Shown: positions 34,226-43,352, counted from the stretch's first letter. The stretch: 64,000 bases of DNA from Allobosea sp039673065 (GCF_039673065.1 NZ_JBDJKW010000007.1:1-64000); one strand, 5' to 3'. Translations and numbers: made by a program. Notes: generated by a model not told the origin, from the sequence alone.

Positions 34226-37200
34226 TCAGTAGATCCGCGAGACGCGGTCGTGCTCGATGCGCCAGCAGGCCTCCCAGCCCTCGTTGGCGGCCAGCACCGT
34301 CACCTTGCGGCTCGTCGGCGACAGCACCTCGCTGACGATCTCGCAGGGACCGAAGGCATCGAGCCCCTCGCGATGCGCCTCGACGATCGAATCGCCCTCC
34401 AGCACCACCATCGGATCCTGCCCGCCGAGCAACGGCCGCAGTCGCGACAGCGCCTTGCCCTGCGGGTCGAGGCCCGGGATCGTGCGCACGAACTGGAAGC
34501 GCCGGCCGAGATTGGCCCGCCCGCCGAGGCTGGGGGCCGCCGCGTCGTGCTCGGCGTGCAGGCGCGCGCCCGAGCCCATGTCGTAGCCGAGGTAATGGAT
34601 GCGCTCGGCGGCGAACTCGGTGCGCAGTCCGGTGGCGCCGAGGTCGCGCATCTGCACCGCCATCGCAGCGATGCCGAGCGGGTTGGGATGCAGCACGGTC
34701 GAGGCGGCGAGATCGCCCTCGATGCCGAGAATGGCGGCGCCGGCGATCACCGCCTTCTTCATCTCCGCCGGCGCGAAGGGCCGCGCGAAGGGGAAGGCGG
34801 CATGGCTGGCGCGCGCCTCCCGGGCGATCGCCTCGAAGATCGGCGGCCAGAGCGCGGCGCGCCCGGTCGGCACCATCACCATGCTCGGCCGCTGCAGCGG
34901 GTTCGGCCCCGCGGCGCGCGCCATGCGCGGCAGCATGCCGCCCAGCACGGCCGCGATCTCGGTGAGGCGCTGCGAGGCCGCGCCGCCGCCGGCCTCGATC
35001 GCCCGCCGGCCGATCCGCAGCACCAGCCGGCGCACCTCGTCGCGGCCGGCCGGATCGAGGACCAGCGACAGGCCGTCCGGCAAAGCGGTCGCGGCCAGCG
35101 CGGGCTCGCCCTGGGCGACGAACAGGCCGGCATCGTCGCCGTCGCGCCGGATCTCGGCCAGCACGACATCGAGCGTCTCGTCTTCTGCGTCGGCGTCCCA
35201 GCGATAGGCGCCGTCGCCGGCATCCGCCCGGGCGCAGAGCCCGGCGGTCAGCCCTGCCTTGGCCTGCTTCAGCGCCTTGCGCAGCCAGGCGCGGGCGGCC
35301 AGTGCCGCGGCGTCCTGCCGCTGCGCGGCGCGGGCGAGCGAGGCCTCGGCGAAGGCCGGCTGCCAATGGGCGTCCTGCCCGGCCATGGCGCGGTCGATCA
35401 GCCCGGCGACGATCTCGGCCAGCGCCTCGTCGATCAGGTCGCCGCCGAGCGGCAGGCCGAAGGTCGCCAGCGTCTGGTTGGTGAGCCGGTCGCCGTCGCG
35501 GGCGAGCCGGGCGAGGGCGACGTCGCTGGTGCCGCCGCCGATGTCGAGCGTGACCAGCAGCGCCTCGCCCTGGTCCGGCACGGCAGCGCGCACCTCTGGC
35601 AGGCTGGCGACATAGCGCGCGGCCGCGACCGCCTCCGGCACGGTCACGGCGGTGTCGGGGAAGCTGGTGGCGCCGGGATAGAGCCGCTCGAGCCGCTGGG
35701 TGAACAGCTCCAGCGCGGCGCGATAGCGCGAAGTCACCTCGTCGGCGATGCCGCTCGGGCAGGAGATCAGGATGCGCGGGACGATCGGCGGCGGCGCCTG
35801 GTCCTCGACCCGCAGCCGGTCCTCGCCGAGGCGCAGCACATAGAGGTCGACCAGCTCGTCGAGCACGTCGGCGACCAGCGGCGCGATCTCGACCGTGTTG
35901 GTCGCGACCACGCGGTCGCTGCCGGCATCGTAGCGGTGCACCTGCTCGGGCAGCGTCAGCGAGACGGCGCCGGAGGTCAGCGCGTGCTTGAGCGAATCGA
36001 TGCGCTTGCCGCCGGCCGGCAGGCCGGGCAGGGGCGGCGGGGCCGGCGCCGAGACGTCGTAGCGCCGCGCATAGGCCTTGAGCCGACGGGTCACCGTGCC
36101 CCGGTCCGCGCCGATCAGCGTCAGGTCGGTCAGGGAGTGCGGCGCGTGGTCGGCGCGCAGATGGTTGCCGGAATCGAGCCCGACCTGGCTGGGAATCAGC
36201 GGCGAGCTGCCGCCGTCCTGCAGGCCGGCCTCGCCATGGCCCGGATCGACATGGCGCGCCAGCCAGGAGCCGAGCGGCAACGGCTTGATCTGCGTCGCCC
36301 GGCCGGCGGCCCGCGGCGCACCCGACCAGATCGAGGTGGCGGAGGCGCCGAGATCGATGCAGATCGGCAGGCGGTGGACGCGGCGGCTGTAGCGCAGCGG
36401 CAGGCTCGCCGCGAGCAGCGGTCTGCCGTCGTCGTCGCCGGCGGTGACGGTCGCCGAGACGGTGATCGGCCCGCGCAGCACGTTGGGGCCGCTGGTGCGC
36501 ACCAGGCGCGACAGCGTCGTGGTCAGTTGCTGCATCGGCACGATGGTGCGGCCGCGCCGCCCGGAATCGCCGTCTCGGACGATCTCGAGCTGGAGCGGCG
36601 TATCCGGCTCGGCGATCTCGTCCTCGCCGATCCGGCTCGTCACCGCGACCGTCAGCGGCGCGGTGCGGGTCAGGGGCCAGCGGCGCAGGTCGACGACCAG
36701 CCCCTCGCAGCGCACGATGCTGCTCTCGTCGTCGGGGTCGACCTCGGCCTGGAGGCCGCCGTCGAGCGTCACGCGCGTGGTCTCTCCCAGCGGGCAGGGG
36801 ACATGCGAGCCGGCGACGCTCAGCACGACCTCGCCGCGGTTCTGGCTGCGGATCGGCACCGAGCGCGCCTCGAGCGCCGTGCTCCAGGGCGCGCCCGGCC
36901 CGTCGGGATCGTTGCCCGTGCCGTCCTGCGCATACCAGCCGGCGAGCTTGGCGGTCAGCCTGATCTGGAGGGCGGCGCGGGCATTGGCCTGGACCGTCTC
37001 GTCGACGAAATCGAGCACGGCGTCGCGCGCCAGCGCCACGTCGAGCCGGATCTCCTGCCCGGCGAGCGCCGGGGCGTCGGCGAGCCAGAGCAGATGGCGG
37101 CAGGTGCTCGCGCCGGTCTCGGGATAGCGCCGCAGCGAGACCGAATGGTCCATCGGCACGGCGATGGCGAGCGAGAGGTGCTGGGCCTTGAGGCCGAAGC

Positions 37201-37765
37201 AGCTGGCCTCGATCATCAGGCCGCGCCGCGCCTCCAGCACGATGTCGCGGGGCACGTCGATGGCGATCTGGCTGACCGCGACGGTCTTGCCGGCGGCGAG
37301 CGCGTCGAGGTCGATCTCTGCCGGCTCGATCCGCCAACCGGGCTGCGAGGCGCCGGCCAGCACCGCGACCTTGAGGATCCTGCGCGGCGAGACGCGCGTG
37401 CCGGCGGCCGTCTCGACGACGGTCGAGAAGGCGATCTCCAGGCTCGGATCGCTGTCGAGATCGTCGTGCTGGCGATGGTTGGCGACGGCACGCATCAAGG
37501 CGTCGCGCCGCAGGCCGAGCGTCAGCCGCTCGCCGGCGCGGATCGCCGCCTTGTCGAGCAGCTGCTCGCCCTGCAGCCAGCCGATGTCGACGCCGCTGGA
37601 CAGGCTGGGCGCATGCGAGACCAGCGAGACCGTGACGGCCTTCACCATGTCTTCCGGCGCCTCGAAGGCGAGCACGCCGATCAGCGCGTCGCTGCGGTCG
37701 AGCGCGATGGTGGCGCCGAAGCTCGCCAGCCTGGTCTCGAGATTATAGCAGGCTGCGGCGCTCAT
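34226..37765 (-). CDS. Hsp70/actin-fold ATPase-like protein with long N-terminal extension
   Basis: Protein of 1179 aa. From about residue 466 it shows Hsp70-type nucleotide-binding motifs in order: phosphate-1 IDLGASATSIW (470-480), SPLIPSQVGL (521-530), RILISCPSGIADEVTSRYRA (664-683), the connect-1-like EAVAAARYVA (711-720), phosphate-2 LLVTLDIGGGTSDVALARL (736-754) and a later AVLGGMLPRMARAAG adenosine-type motif. The first 460 residues are beta-rich with unknown function. No peptide-binding domain is obvious after the ATPase. There is no signal peptide. Four-base overlap with the 796-aa gene upstream. SrfB-type proteins are an alternative family I could not test. In a SEDS-PBP operon an actin-fold ATPase invites comparison with MreB and FtsA. 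Confidence 0.8.
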   Translation of the reverse strand: MSAAACYNLETRLASFGATIALDRSDALIGVLAFEAPEDMVKAVTVSLVSHAPSLSSGVDIGWLQGEQLLDKAAIRAGERLTLGLRRDALMRAVANHRQHDDLDSDPSLEIAFSTVVETAAGTRVSPRRILKVAVLAGASQPGWRIEPAEIDLDALAAGKTVAVSQIAIDVPRDIVLEARRGLMIEASCFGLKAQHLSLAIAVPMDHSVSLRRYPETGASTCRHLLWLADAPALAGQEIRLDVALARDAVLDFVDETVQANARAALQIRLTAKLAGWYAQDGTGNDPDGPGAPWSTALEARSVPIRSQNRGEVVLSVAGSHVPCPLGETTRVTLDGGLQAEVDPDDESSIVRCEGLVVDLRRWPLTRTAPLTVAVTSRIGEDEIAEPDTPLQLEIVRDGDSGRRGRTIVPMQQLTTTLSRLVRTSGPNVLRGPITVSATVTAGDDDGRPLLAASLPLRYSRRVHRLPICIDLGASATSIWSGAPRAAGRATQIKPLPLGSWLARHVDPGHGEAGLQDGGSSPLIPSQVGLDSGNHLRADHAPHSLTDLTLIGADRGTVTRRLKAYARRYDVSAPAPPPLPGLPAGGKRIDSLKHALTSGAVSLTLPEQVHRYDAGSDRVVATNTVEIAPLVADVLDELVDLYVLRLGEDRLRVEDQAPPPIVPRILISCPSGIADEVTSRYRAALELFTQRLERLYPGATSFPDTAVTVPEAVAAARYVASLPEVRAAVPDQGEALLVTLDIGGGTSDVALARLARDGDRLTNQTLATFGLPLGGDLIDEALAEIVAGLIDRAMAGQDAHWQPAFAEASLARAAQRQDAAALAARAWLRKALKQAKAGLTAGLCARADAGDGAYRWDADAEDETLDVVLAEIRRDGDDAGLFVAQGEPALAATALPDGLSLVLDPAGRDEVRRLVLRIGRRAIEAGGGAASQRLTEIAAVLGGMLPRMARAAGPNPLQRPSMVMVPTGRAALWPPIFEAIAREARASHAAFPFARPFAPAEMKKAVIAGAAILGIEGDLAASTVLHPNPLGIAAMAVQMRDLGATGLRTEFAAERIHYLGYDMGSGARLHAEHDAAAPSLGGRANLGRRFQFVRTIPGLDPQGKALSRLRPLLGGQDPMVVLEGDSIVEAHREGLDAFGPCEIVSEVLSPTSRKVTVLAANEGWEACWRIEHDRVSRIY

Positions 37766-40152
37766 CCGTTCTCTCTTCCGGCCTCGGCCTCGGCTTCGGC
37801 CTGCGGGGGCAGCGCGCCGGACAGCGACGTGCCCCAATCGCGCTCCAGCCCGGAGACGGCGGCCGCCGCCTCCAGATAGCGGGCCAGCGTGTCGCCCGCG
37901 CCGGCGCGCAGCCGCCGATAGGCGGCGCCGAAGCCGGGATCGTGGGCATCGCCCAGCGCCTTTTCGGCGAAGGGCACCGTGGCGAAGACGGCGTCCGCCT
38001 CGCGCAGGGCGGCATTGGCGAGCAGCAGCCGGCCGTAGCCGGCGAGCGTCCGGCGCAGCGCCGAAGCCTCCTCGCCGCCATCGCCCGGCCCGAGCGTCGC
38101 GGCGATGCCGGCATCCAGCGCCGCGAGTCCGGGGCGCAGGGTCTCGATCGCATCGACGGTGGTGACGAACCCCTGGCTGCCTGCGGCGAGCCGCGTCGCG
38201 CCGCGCAGGCTGTCGCCGGCCCTGTCGCTGCGGGCGGCGAGACCGCCGAGACCAGCCGTCGCCTCCCAGTCGGCGATCAGCCGCGCGGCGATCGCGCCTT
38301 CGGCGACCCCCCGGCGCAGCCCGGCGAAATGGCCGTGCACCAGCACGATCTCGCCGGGCGTCAGCTCGCCCAGCCGGCGCGACAGATCCTCGCTCAGGGC
38401 GGGTGCGACGCCCGCCTCGGCGGCGGCCGAAGCCAGTTCGCTGCGCATGCGGGCGACGGTTTCGAGCGGCGGCATCGCGGCCGGGCGTCGCGCCGCCTTG
38501 CGGCGCAGGTCCAGCAGCAGGCTGTCGAGGCTGCCGAGCTGGCGCTGGCCCCGGCTCTTGCGCGCGGCGGCGACGGTCTGCTCGACCTCGGCGACCAGCG
38601 CCTCGGTCAGCCAGTTCTGATGGGCGCTGGCCGCGACGTCGTGCAGCAGGCGCATCGCCTGCCGGTCCTGGCCGGCCAGCGCCATGGCCTCGCGGCCGAG
38701 CAGGCTCGGCAAAGCGGGATCCTCGTACCAGGCGAGCAGACGCTCGAACTGCCCGGCGCTGCGCCCGCCGCCAGGGGCGGAGGGCAGCAGCCGGGCCGCG
38801 CAGGCGCGCGCCGCCAGCCGCGGCTCGGCCATGGCCCAGAGCATCAGCGCGATCTGCTCGTCGAGCGGGCGCTCGCCCAGTTCGTCGGTGCGCGACGGGT
38901 CGAGCCCGCAGCTCTCCGCCAGCGCGTCGAGCAGGCTGCTGCGCCGGCCGGGCGCGCGGGCGCGGGCGTCGAGGCGTGCGAAGGGGCCGGATGCGGCGAG
39001 CGCGCGGGCGGCCGCGATGCCGTCGAGCACGGCGGCGAGCCGCTGCGGCCGCGTCGCCGCGCCCTGCTGCCAGAGCCGGGCGGCGAGCCGTCCGGCGGCC
39101 TGTGCGAGATCGTCGTTGAGCGGTGCGCCGCCGGCAGCCTCGCCGGCCACCACCAGCGCGCCCGCGCCCTGTCCGGCGAGCGTCAGCCCGGTGCCGACCG
39201 CGGCCTGATAGCGTTCGCGATGCGAGAAGGCGGCGAGGCGCCCGTCCTGCCAGCGCAGCGCCAGCGGCGCGCCGGTGACGGTCTCGCCCTCGCCGGTCCA
39301 GCTCAGCTGGCGGCGGGGTTCGGCGAAGAGCACGATCTCGTCCGCCTCGCGCCAGTCGGCGAGCGTCAGGCGCGCCGCGCTGGCACCGGTCGGGAGGGGA
39401 TGGTGCAGGGTGAAGCCGCGGCGCAGGGCGGCGACCGGGTCGAGCCCGCTCGCATCGCGCTCCTGCGTATCTGCGGAGGCGCCGTCGAGGGCGTCGAGCT
39501 CGCTTTCGATCGCGACCCGCAGCTCCGGCTCGATCTGCGCCAGCGCCCGGCGGGCCTCGCGCATCGCCGCCGGCATGTGCGCGACGAGGATGCCGCTCGC
39601 GCTGCCGCTGCCCGCGAAGCTCAGGACCAGCCCGCCGGCAGCGTCCCGCGCCGCGCTGGCGCGGGTCTGCGTCGCCTCGGCGTCGGCCGGATGCAGGAAG
39701 GGGCCGGCGAGCAGGCGAAGCCCGGCGGCGGCGTCGCCACCCGCCTGGTTGAGGCCGCTCGCCACCAGCGTCTCGCCGACATCCGGGCGGCTGCCGGCCG
39801 CGACATGCGCGACTGTCAGCGCATCCGGCGTCGCGCCGGCATGGGCCAGCACCAGCGAGAGGCCGCCGGCGCCCGCCTCGGCCTCGCCCGGCACCAGGCG
39901 CTCGTCGAGCTGGACCGAGACGGAGAGACGCTCGCCCGCGGCCGAGAGCGACACCGCGTGCACGACCCGGCTGCCCTGCGGCAACAGGCCGACCAGCGGC
40001 GAGGCTTCGCCGTCGCCGGCCGCGATCAGCGTGACGCGGCCGCCGGTCTCCTCGGCGGCGAGGAAACGCGTCGCGACGCTCTCCGTCCAGACCGCCGCGA
40101 CATGACGCGCGCCGTCCCAGAGGATGGTGACGGGGGCCACCGATGGATTCAC
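37762..40152 (-). CDS. Large protein of unknown function, 796 aa, first gene of the SEDS/transpeptidase operon
   Basis: From a GTG at 40152 with GGAG nine bases upstream. The N-terminal part reads as beta strands (PVTILWDGARHVAAVWTESV, then AVSLSAAGERLSVSVQLDERL); the remainder is mostly helical and Ala/Arg/Leu-rich (RQLGSLDSLLLDLRRKAARR, TPGEIVLVHGHFAGLRRG). No signal peptide, membrane span or P-loop is visible, so it is probably cytoplasmic. The gene overlaps the Hsp70-like gene by four bases, suggesting the two products act together. A GTG at 40140 is a less likely start. The SrfC family was considered, but its expected P-loop is absent. Function unknown. Confidence 0.72.
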   Translation of the reverse strand: MNPSVAPVTILWDGARHVAAVWTESVATRFLAAEETGGRVTLIAAGDGEASPLVGLLPQGSRVVHAVSLSAAGERLSVSVQLDERLVPGEAEAGAGGLSLVLAHAGATPDALTVAHVAAGSRPDVGETLVASGLNQAGGDAAAGLRLLAGPFLHPADAEATQTRASAARDAAGGLVLSFAGSGSASGILVAHMPAAMREARRALAQIEPELRVAIESELDALDGASADTQERDASGLDPVAALRRGFTLHHPLPTGASAARLTLADWREADEIVLFAEPRRQLSWTGEGETVTGAPLALRWQDGRLAAFSHRERYQAAVGTGLTLAGQGAGALVVAGEAAGGAPLNDDLAQAAGRLAARLWQQGAATRPQRLAAVLDGIAAARALAASGPFARLDARARAPGRRSSLLDALAESCGLDPSRTDELGERPLDEQIALMLWAMAEPRLAARACAARLLPSAPGGGRSAGQFERLLAWYEDPALPSLLGREAMALAGQDRQAMRLLHDVAASAHQNWLTEALVAEVEQTVAAARKSRGQRQLGSLDSLLLDLRRKAARRPAAMPPLETVARMRSELASAAAEAGVAPALSEDLSRRLGELTPGEIVLVHGHFAGLRRGVAEGAIAARLIADWEATAGLGGLAARSDRAGDSLRGATRLAAGSQGFVTTVDAIETLRPGLAALDAGIAATLGPGDGGEEASALRRTLAGYGRLLLANAALREADAVFATVPFAEKALGDAHDPGFGAAYRRLRAGAGDTLARYLEAAAAVSGLERDWGTSLSGALPPQAEAEAEAGRENG

Positions 40153-40382
40153 GGGCGACGGCTCCGGGATGCGGGGGAAGGACCTTGCGGCATGGACCTT
40201 GCGCGATGGCCGGGCGTCTTGCAAGACGCCCCAGAGGGCGCCGCAAACGGCCCGTGACACGGGGTTTCGGGCGCCGGGAGCGCGCGCAGGCTTGCGATCG
40301 GCCGAGCCTGCGCCGTAATCTCGCGCATCGGGCGCGGCGGGTTCCGGCCCGGCCGCGCCGGCGTTGTCCGGAGAGATGATCG
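40153..40382. promoter_or_regulatory. Divergent promoter region of the SEDS/transpeptidase operon
   Basis: The 230 bases between the minus-strand operon start and the plus-strand gene at 40383 should contain the promoters for both. The region is GC-rich and I cannot point to a convincing -35/-10 pair or operator. The call rests on gene orientation only. Confidence 0.4.
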
Positions 40383-40976
40383 ATGCAGGCCGAGACCGTT
40401 TGCTTCGCGGCCCTGCCCGCCTCGCTCCCGGCGCCCTGGGCGCGTCCCGCCGAAGCCGGTGCGGGCGAGGACGTCCAGCTGCGGGCGCTGCGCCTCGCCG
40501 GGCTCGACGATGCGGGCGGCGAGGTCGAGACCGAGGCGCGCGTGCTGGCACCGCGGGTGCTGACGCGGCTGTTCCGCGAGGCCGAGCCGGCCGGGTCCGC
40601 CGCGCAGCGTGCGGTCGAGACGGCCGATACCCTGGTGATCCTGCTGCCGATCGGCCGCTATGACGACGGTGTCTGGGCGCCGATCCTCGCGCGCATCCTG
40701 CGCGGAGTGAGCGAGGCGGCTAACCGCCCGCGCGCCATCGTGCTGGCCTGGAGCGGCATCGAGCCCTTCCTCGCGCCCTTCGGCGATCGGGCGGCGGCGC
40801 TGTGGAGCGATCCGCGCCTCGCCGGCGCGATGCTCGACCTGCTGGAGCGACAGGCGCGCTCGCTCGCGGCGGTGCTGGCGGAGATCGGCGGCGAGACCGC
40901 GATCAGGCGCGGCCTGGTGCGGTTCGAGCACGCGGAGGCGGACGCAAGCCTGCGAGCCGCCCTCGTGCTGGGCTGA
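40383..40976 (+). CDS. Protein of unknown function, 197 aa
   Basis: Soluble protein, no signal peptide, starting MQAETVCFAALPASLPAPWARP. A core of hydrophobic strand (TADTLVILLPIGRYDD, about residues 81-96), helix (VWAPILARILRGVSEAANR) and second strand (RAIVLAWSGIEPFL) suggests a flavodoxin-like or other alpha-beta fold, but no catalytic motif is visible. GGAGAGATGATCG precedes the ATG. It is divergent from the SEDS/transpeptidase operon and convergent with the 615-aa secreted protein, with only eight bases between their ends. It may belong to the same system, but nothing in the sequence proves it. Confidence 0.65.
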   Translation: MQAETVCFAALPASLPAPWARPAEAGAGEDVQLRALRLAGLDDAGGEVETEARVLAPRVLTRLFREAEPAGSAAQRAVETADTLVILLPIGRYDDGVWAPILARILRGVSEAANRPRAIVLAWSGIEPFLAPFGDRAAALWSDPRLAGAMLDLLERQARSLAAVLAEIGGETAIRRGLVRFEHAEADASLRAALVLG

Positions 40977-40984
40977 GCCGCGCG

Positions 40985-42832
40985 CTACTTCCACACGAGC
41001 GCGTTGGCGAGATCGCGGCGGCCGCATTCGATCGACATGGCGTTGACCGCGGCGCGGTAGCCCTGCAGCGAATAGATCACATGGGCGGGGCGGCCGTCCG
41101 GCGTGGTGCCGTTGATCTCCAGCGTGGTGCCGCGGTTGTAGCCGGCGACGGCGTCCATATCGATGATCGGGCGGCCTTCCGAGCCTTCCTTCTCCGGGCG
41201 GATATGGTTGCGGTTCTTCTCGGCCGGCGGCACCGCGTTGAGCGGGCGCATGGTGCCGCCCTCGTTGATCACGGCCTCGAAGGGCGCACCCGGCTTGTAG
41301 AAGCGCTTGTCCTCGATCAGGTGCTGGATCTCGCCGGTGCCGTGACTTTGCGCCTGCAGCAGGATGAAGGGCGCCTGCTCGCGCCAGTTGCGCGGGCCGG
41401 CCTCGATCGCCGAGGTGTAGGCGAAGCAGGTCCGCCGCCCGGTGCGCGGATCCTCGACCACGCTGGCGAACCAGTCCTGGTAGCGCCGCAGCAGCCGGCC
41501 GGGCGCCTCGGGGGCGAGCATGCCATTTGTGTCGACGGCGCGCGCGCGCAACTGGAAATCATGCCGCGCCGGGCCAGGGCTGGCGACGCGGATGGTGTAG
41601 TCGCCGGCTGGCACCCGGTAGCGGCGCAGGTTCGGCCGGCTCGGATTGGCGATGTGGATCGTGCGCAGCGGCGCCTTGTTCGGGCCGAGCACGTCGAGCG
41701 GCAGCGCCGGCACCGGGCCGCGCACGCTCGCCGTCGGAATATCGATCTCGACATAGGATTCCGCCGGCACCGAGAACGGGAATTCCTGGAGCGCCCGGCC
41801 GCCCGCCAGGCTGGCGTTGATGCGCAGCGGGGTCTCGCCGAGGCGCGGCACGGCGATGCTGCGCCGCCCGGAGGACGGGCCGAGCGCAGCCCATTGCTGC
41901 ATCGTCGGCAATTCGTCGAGCGTCACCATGCCGTCCTCGGAGATCGGCGTGGTGTTCTTGCGGTTCATGCTGATCGAGAGCCGGTAGCCGGTCGGCCGCG
42001 GATCGACCGTCACCATGCCGTCCCAGCGCGCGGTCTCGTCGACCGCCGGGTCGTGGGCCATCACCAGCGTGACGTGGCGCGCGGCGCGGATCCGGGTCTC
42101 GCGCTCCTCGGCGTTCTGCTTGCTGAGCGCCCGGCGCATCTTGTCGGCGAAGAACTCCTGCCACCCCGCCGTCACCGGCAGGCCGCTCAGCATCCGCACC
42201 GAGAGCGTCAGCGGGTTGGAGGTATCGACCGAGGATTCCCAGACCTGCGAGGCGACCTTCTCGAAGATCGCGTCGGTCGAACTGTATTCCTCGCCGATGA
42301 ACTCCTGCGAGACGGTGAAGGGGTCGAGGCTCGGCGTGCAGGTCTCGTAGCCGTTCCAGCCATGGGCGGAGAGGTTGAAGCGCGCCGCGGCGCCGACCTT
42401 CTGCCCCGAGGCGCGGATCTCGATCTGCAGCTTGCTCAGGACCTCCTTGTTGTCGCCGGCCAGCGGGCTGTCGAGCACGCCGGTGTCGACGATGCCCTTG
42501 ATCGGGTCGAGGTCGAGCCAGGGCGCCATGGCGACGCCGGGAATGTTGGAGAACGCAGCCCGGATCTGCTGCATGATGTTGTTGCCCTGGTCGGTGGTGA
42601 AGGCGTCGCGCGTTGAGGGGCGCGAGGCGATGCCGACGATGACCGGGAACTTGAGCGGCCCGCATTGCTGCTGGATGCGCTGCCAGAGCAGCGACGCGGC
42701 GGAGCCGAAGGGGTTATGCGGGTTGAAGCCCGTGGCGACCTGGGTCTGAGCCGCGACTCCCACTGGCGCCGCCGCCGTCAGGCAGGCGATCGTCAGGCTG
42801 GCCAGTCGTGTCTTCAACCCACGCGCGATCAT
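40985..42832 (-). CDS. Secreted two-domain protein, LpoB/CsgG-like N-terminus and IalB-like C-terminus (tentative)
   Basis: Protein of 615 aa with a signal peptide (hydrophobic run ending around GVAAQ, residue 29). Residues about 60-260 alternate strands and helices (FPVIVGIASRPSTRD, GNNIMQQIRAAFSNIPGVAM, VGAAARFNLSAHGWNGYE), reminding me of LpoB/CsgG/TolB-N domains. Residues about 390-440 form a small beta-sandwich. The C-terminal 180 residues (TCFAYTSAIEAG, then AHVIYSLQGYRAAVNAMSIECG) resemble the invasion-associated locus B fold. These fold calls are inference. It could be an envelope activator for the neighbouring peptidoglycan genes. Confidence 0.68.
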   Translation of the reverse strand: MIARGLKTRLASLTIACLTAAAPVGVAAQTQVATGFNPHNPFGSAASLLWQRIQQQCGPLKFPVIVGIASRPSTRDAFTTDQGNNIMQQIRAAFSNIPGVAMAPWLDLDPIKGIVDTGVLDSPLAGDNKEVLSKLQIEIRASGQKVGAAARFNLSAHGWNGYETCTPSLDPFTVSQEFIGEEYSSTDAIFEKVASQVWESSVDTSNPLTLSVRMLSGLPVTAGWQEFFADKMRRALSKQNAEERETRIRAARHVTLVMAHDPAVDETARWDGMVTVDPRPTGYRLSISMNRKNTTPISEDGMVTLDELPTMQQWAALGPSSGRRSIAVPRLGETPLRINASLAGGRALQEFPFSVPAESYVEIDIPTASVRGPVPALPLDVLGPNKAPLRTIHIANPSRPNLRRYRVPAGDYTIRVASPGPARHDFQLRARAVDTNGMLAPEAPGRLLRRYQDWFASVVEDPRTGRRTCFAYTSAIEAGPRNWREQAPFILLQAQSHGTGEIQHLIEDKRFYKPGAPFEAVINEGGTMRPLNAVPPAEKNRNHIRPEKEGSEGRPIIDMDAVAGYNRGTTLEINGTTPDGRPAHVIYSLQGYRAAVNAMSIECGRRDLANALVWK

Positions 42833-42851
42833 GTCTTTCGTTGCTCGGTAT

Positions 42852-42877
42852 GCCCTCCCTCGCGAACGAGGGAGGGC
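42852..42877 (-). terminator. Hairpin between the lipoprotein gene and the 615-aa gene
   Basis: A perfect 11-bp stem (42852-42862 with 42867-42877) has a TTCG tetraloop when read on the minus strand. It lies just downstream of the lipoprotein stop and about 20 bases upstream of the next start. No T-run follows, so it could be a partial terminator or an RNA-stability element. Confidence 0.5.
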
Positions 42878-42896
42878 GGATTGTACGCGGCGGCGA

Positions 42897-43352
42897 TCAG
42901 ATGCCGGAGGCCTCGTTCGTCGCCAGGTTCACTTCGACGCGATCCGTGCCGGCCGCCTGGCCGTTACGGGTCACGGTACGCTCGACCACGCGCACGCGCT
43001 GGCCGGAGTTGTTGTTGTAGGTCCGCACGGTGCGGGCGCGGACGGTGACGTCCTGGCCGCTCGAGTTGCGGAAGCGCTGAACGTTGGAACCGCCCGAGCG
43101 CGCGGCGATATAGGCCGCCTCGCGGGCCCGCTCGCGCTCGATCGCGTCGGCGATGACCAGGCCGGTCAGGCCGCCGATCGCCGCGCCGATCGCGGCGCCG
43201 CGCCAGCCGCCCACCGCGCCGCCGATCAGGGCGCCGGCGCCGGCTCCGAGAGCGCCGCCGGTCGCGACTCGCTCCTGCGAAGCGGTGCAGCCGCCCAGCG
43301 CGATCGCGCCGGCGACGAGGATGGTTCCGACTTTCATGGTTCTGGCCTGCAT
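42897..43352 (-). CDS. Glycine-zipper lipoprotein
   Basis: Protein of 151 aa with a lipoprotein signal: MKVGTILVAGAIALGGCTASQ, where L-G-G-C is the lipobox. A glycine-zipper segment follows (GGALGAGAGALIGGAVGGW, then GAAIGAAIGGLTGLVIADAI), able to insert in or across a membrane. The C-terminal 60 residues are basic and Arg/Val-rich (VTVRARTVRTYNNNSGQRVR) with possible SH3-like strands. The start at 43352 gives MQART before MKVG; the ATG at 43337 is equally possible. Likely located at the outer membrane or in the periplasm. It may be cotranscribed with the 615-aa gene 64 bases further on. Confidence 0.8.
   Translation of the reverse strand: MQARTMKVGTILVAGAIALGGCTASQERVATGGALGAGAGALIGGAVGGWRGAAIGAAIGGLTGLVIADAIERERAREAAYIAARSGGSNVQRFRNSSGQDVTVRARTVRTYNNNSGQRVRVVERTVTRNGQAAGTDRVEVNLATNEASGI

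Noticed and set aside
33497..37879. A long plus-strand open frame opposite the 495-aa and Hsp70-like genes
   Set aside because: Same GC effect; no motifs, and the minus strand carries the ATPase motifs and coupled starts.
34226..40152. Assignment of the Hsp70-like and 796-aa proteins to the SrfB and SrfC virulence families
   Set aside because: Size and gene order are suggestive, but the P-loop expected in SrfC is absent and I cannot run a profile search, so no family name is given.
34226..40246. A 2006-codon minus-strand frame suggesting a giant fusion of the Hsp70-like gene with upstream sequence
   Set aside because: The first 800 codons are an arginine-rich shadow of the 796-aa gene; the real start is the ATG at 37765, coupled to that gene's stop.
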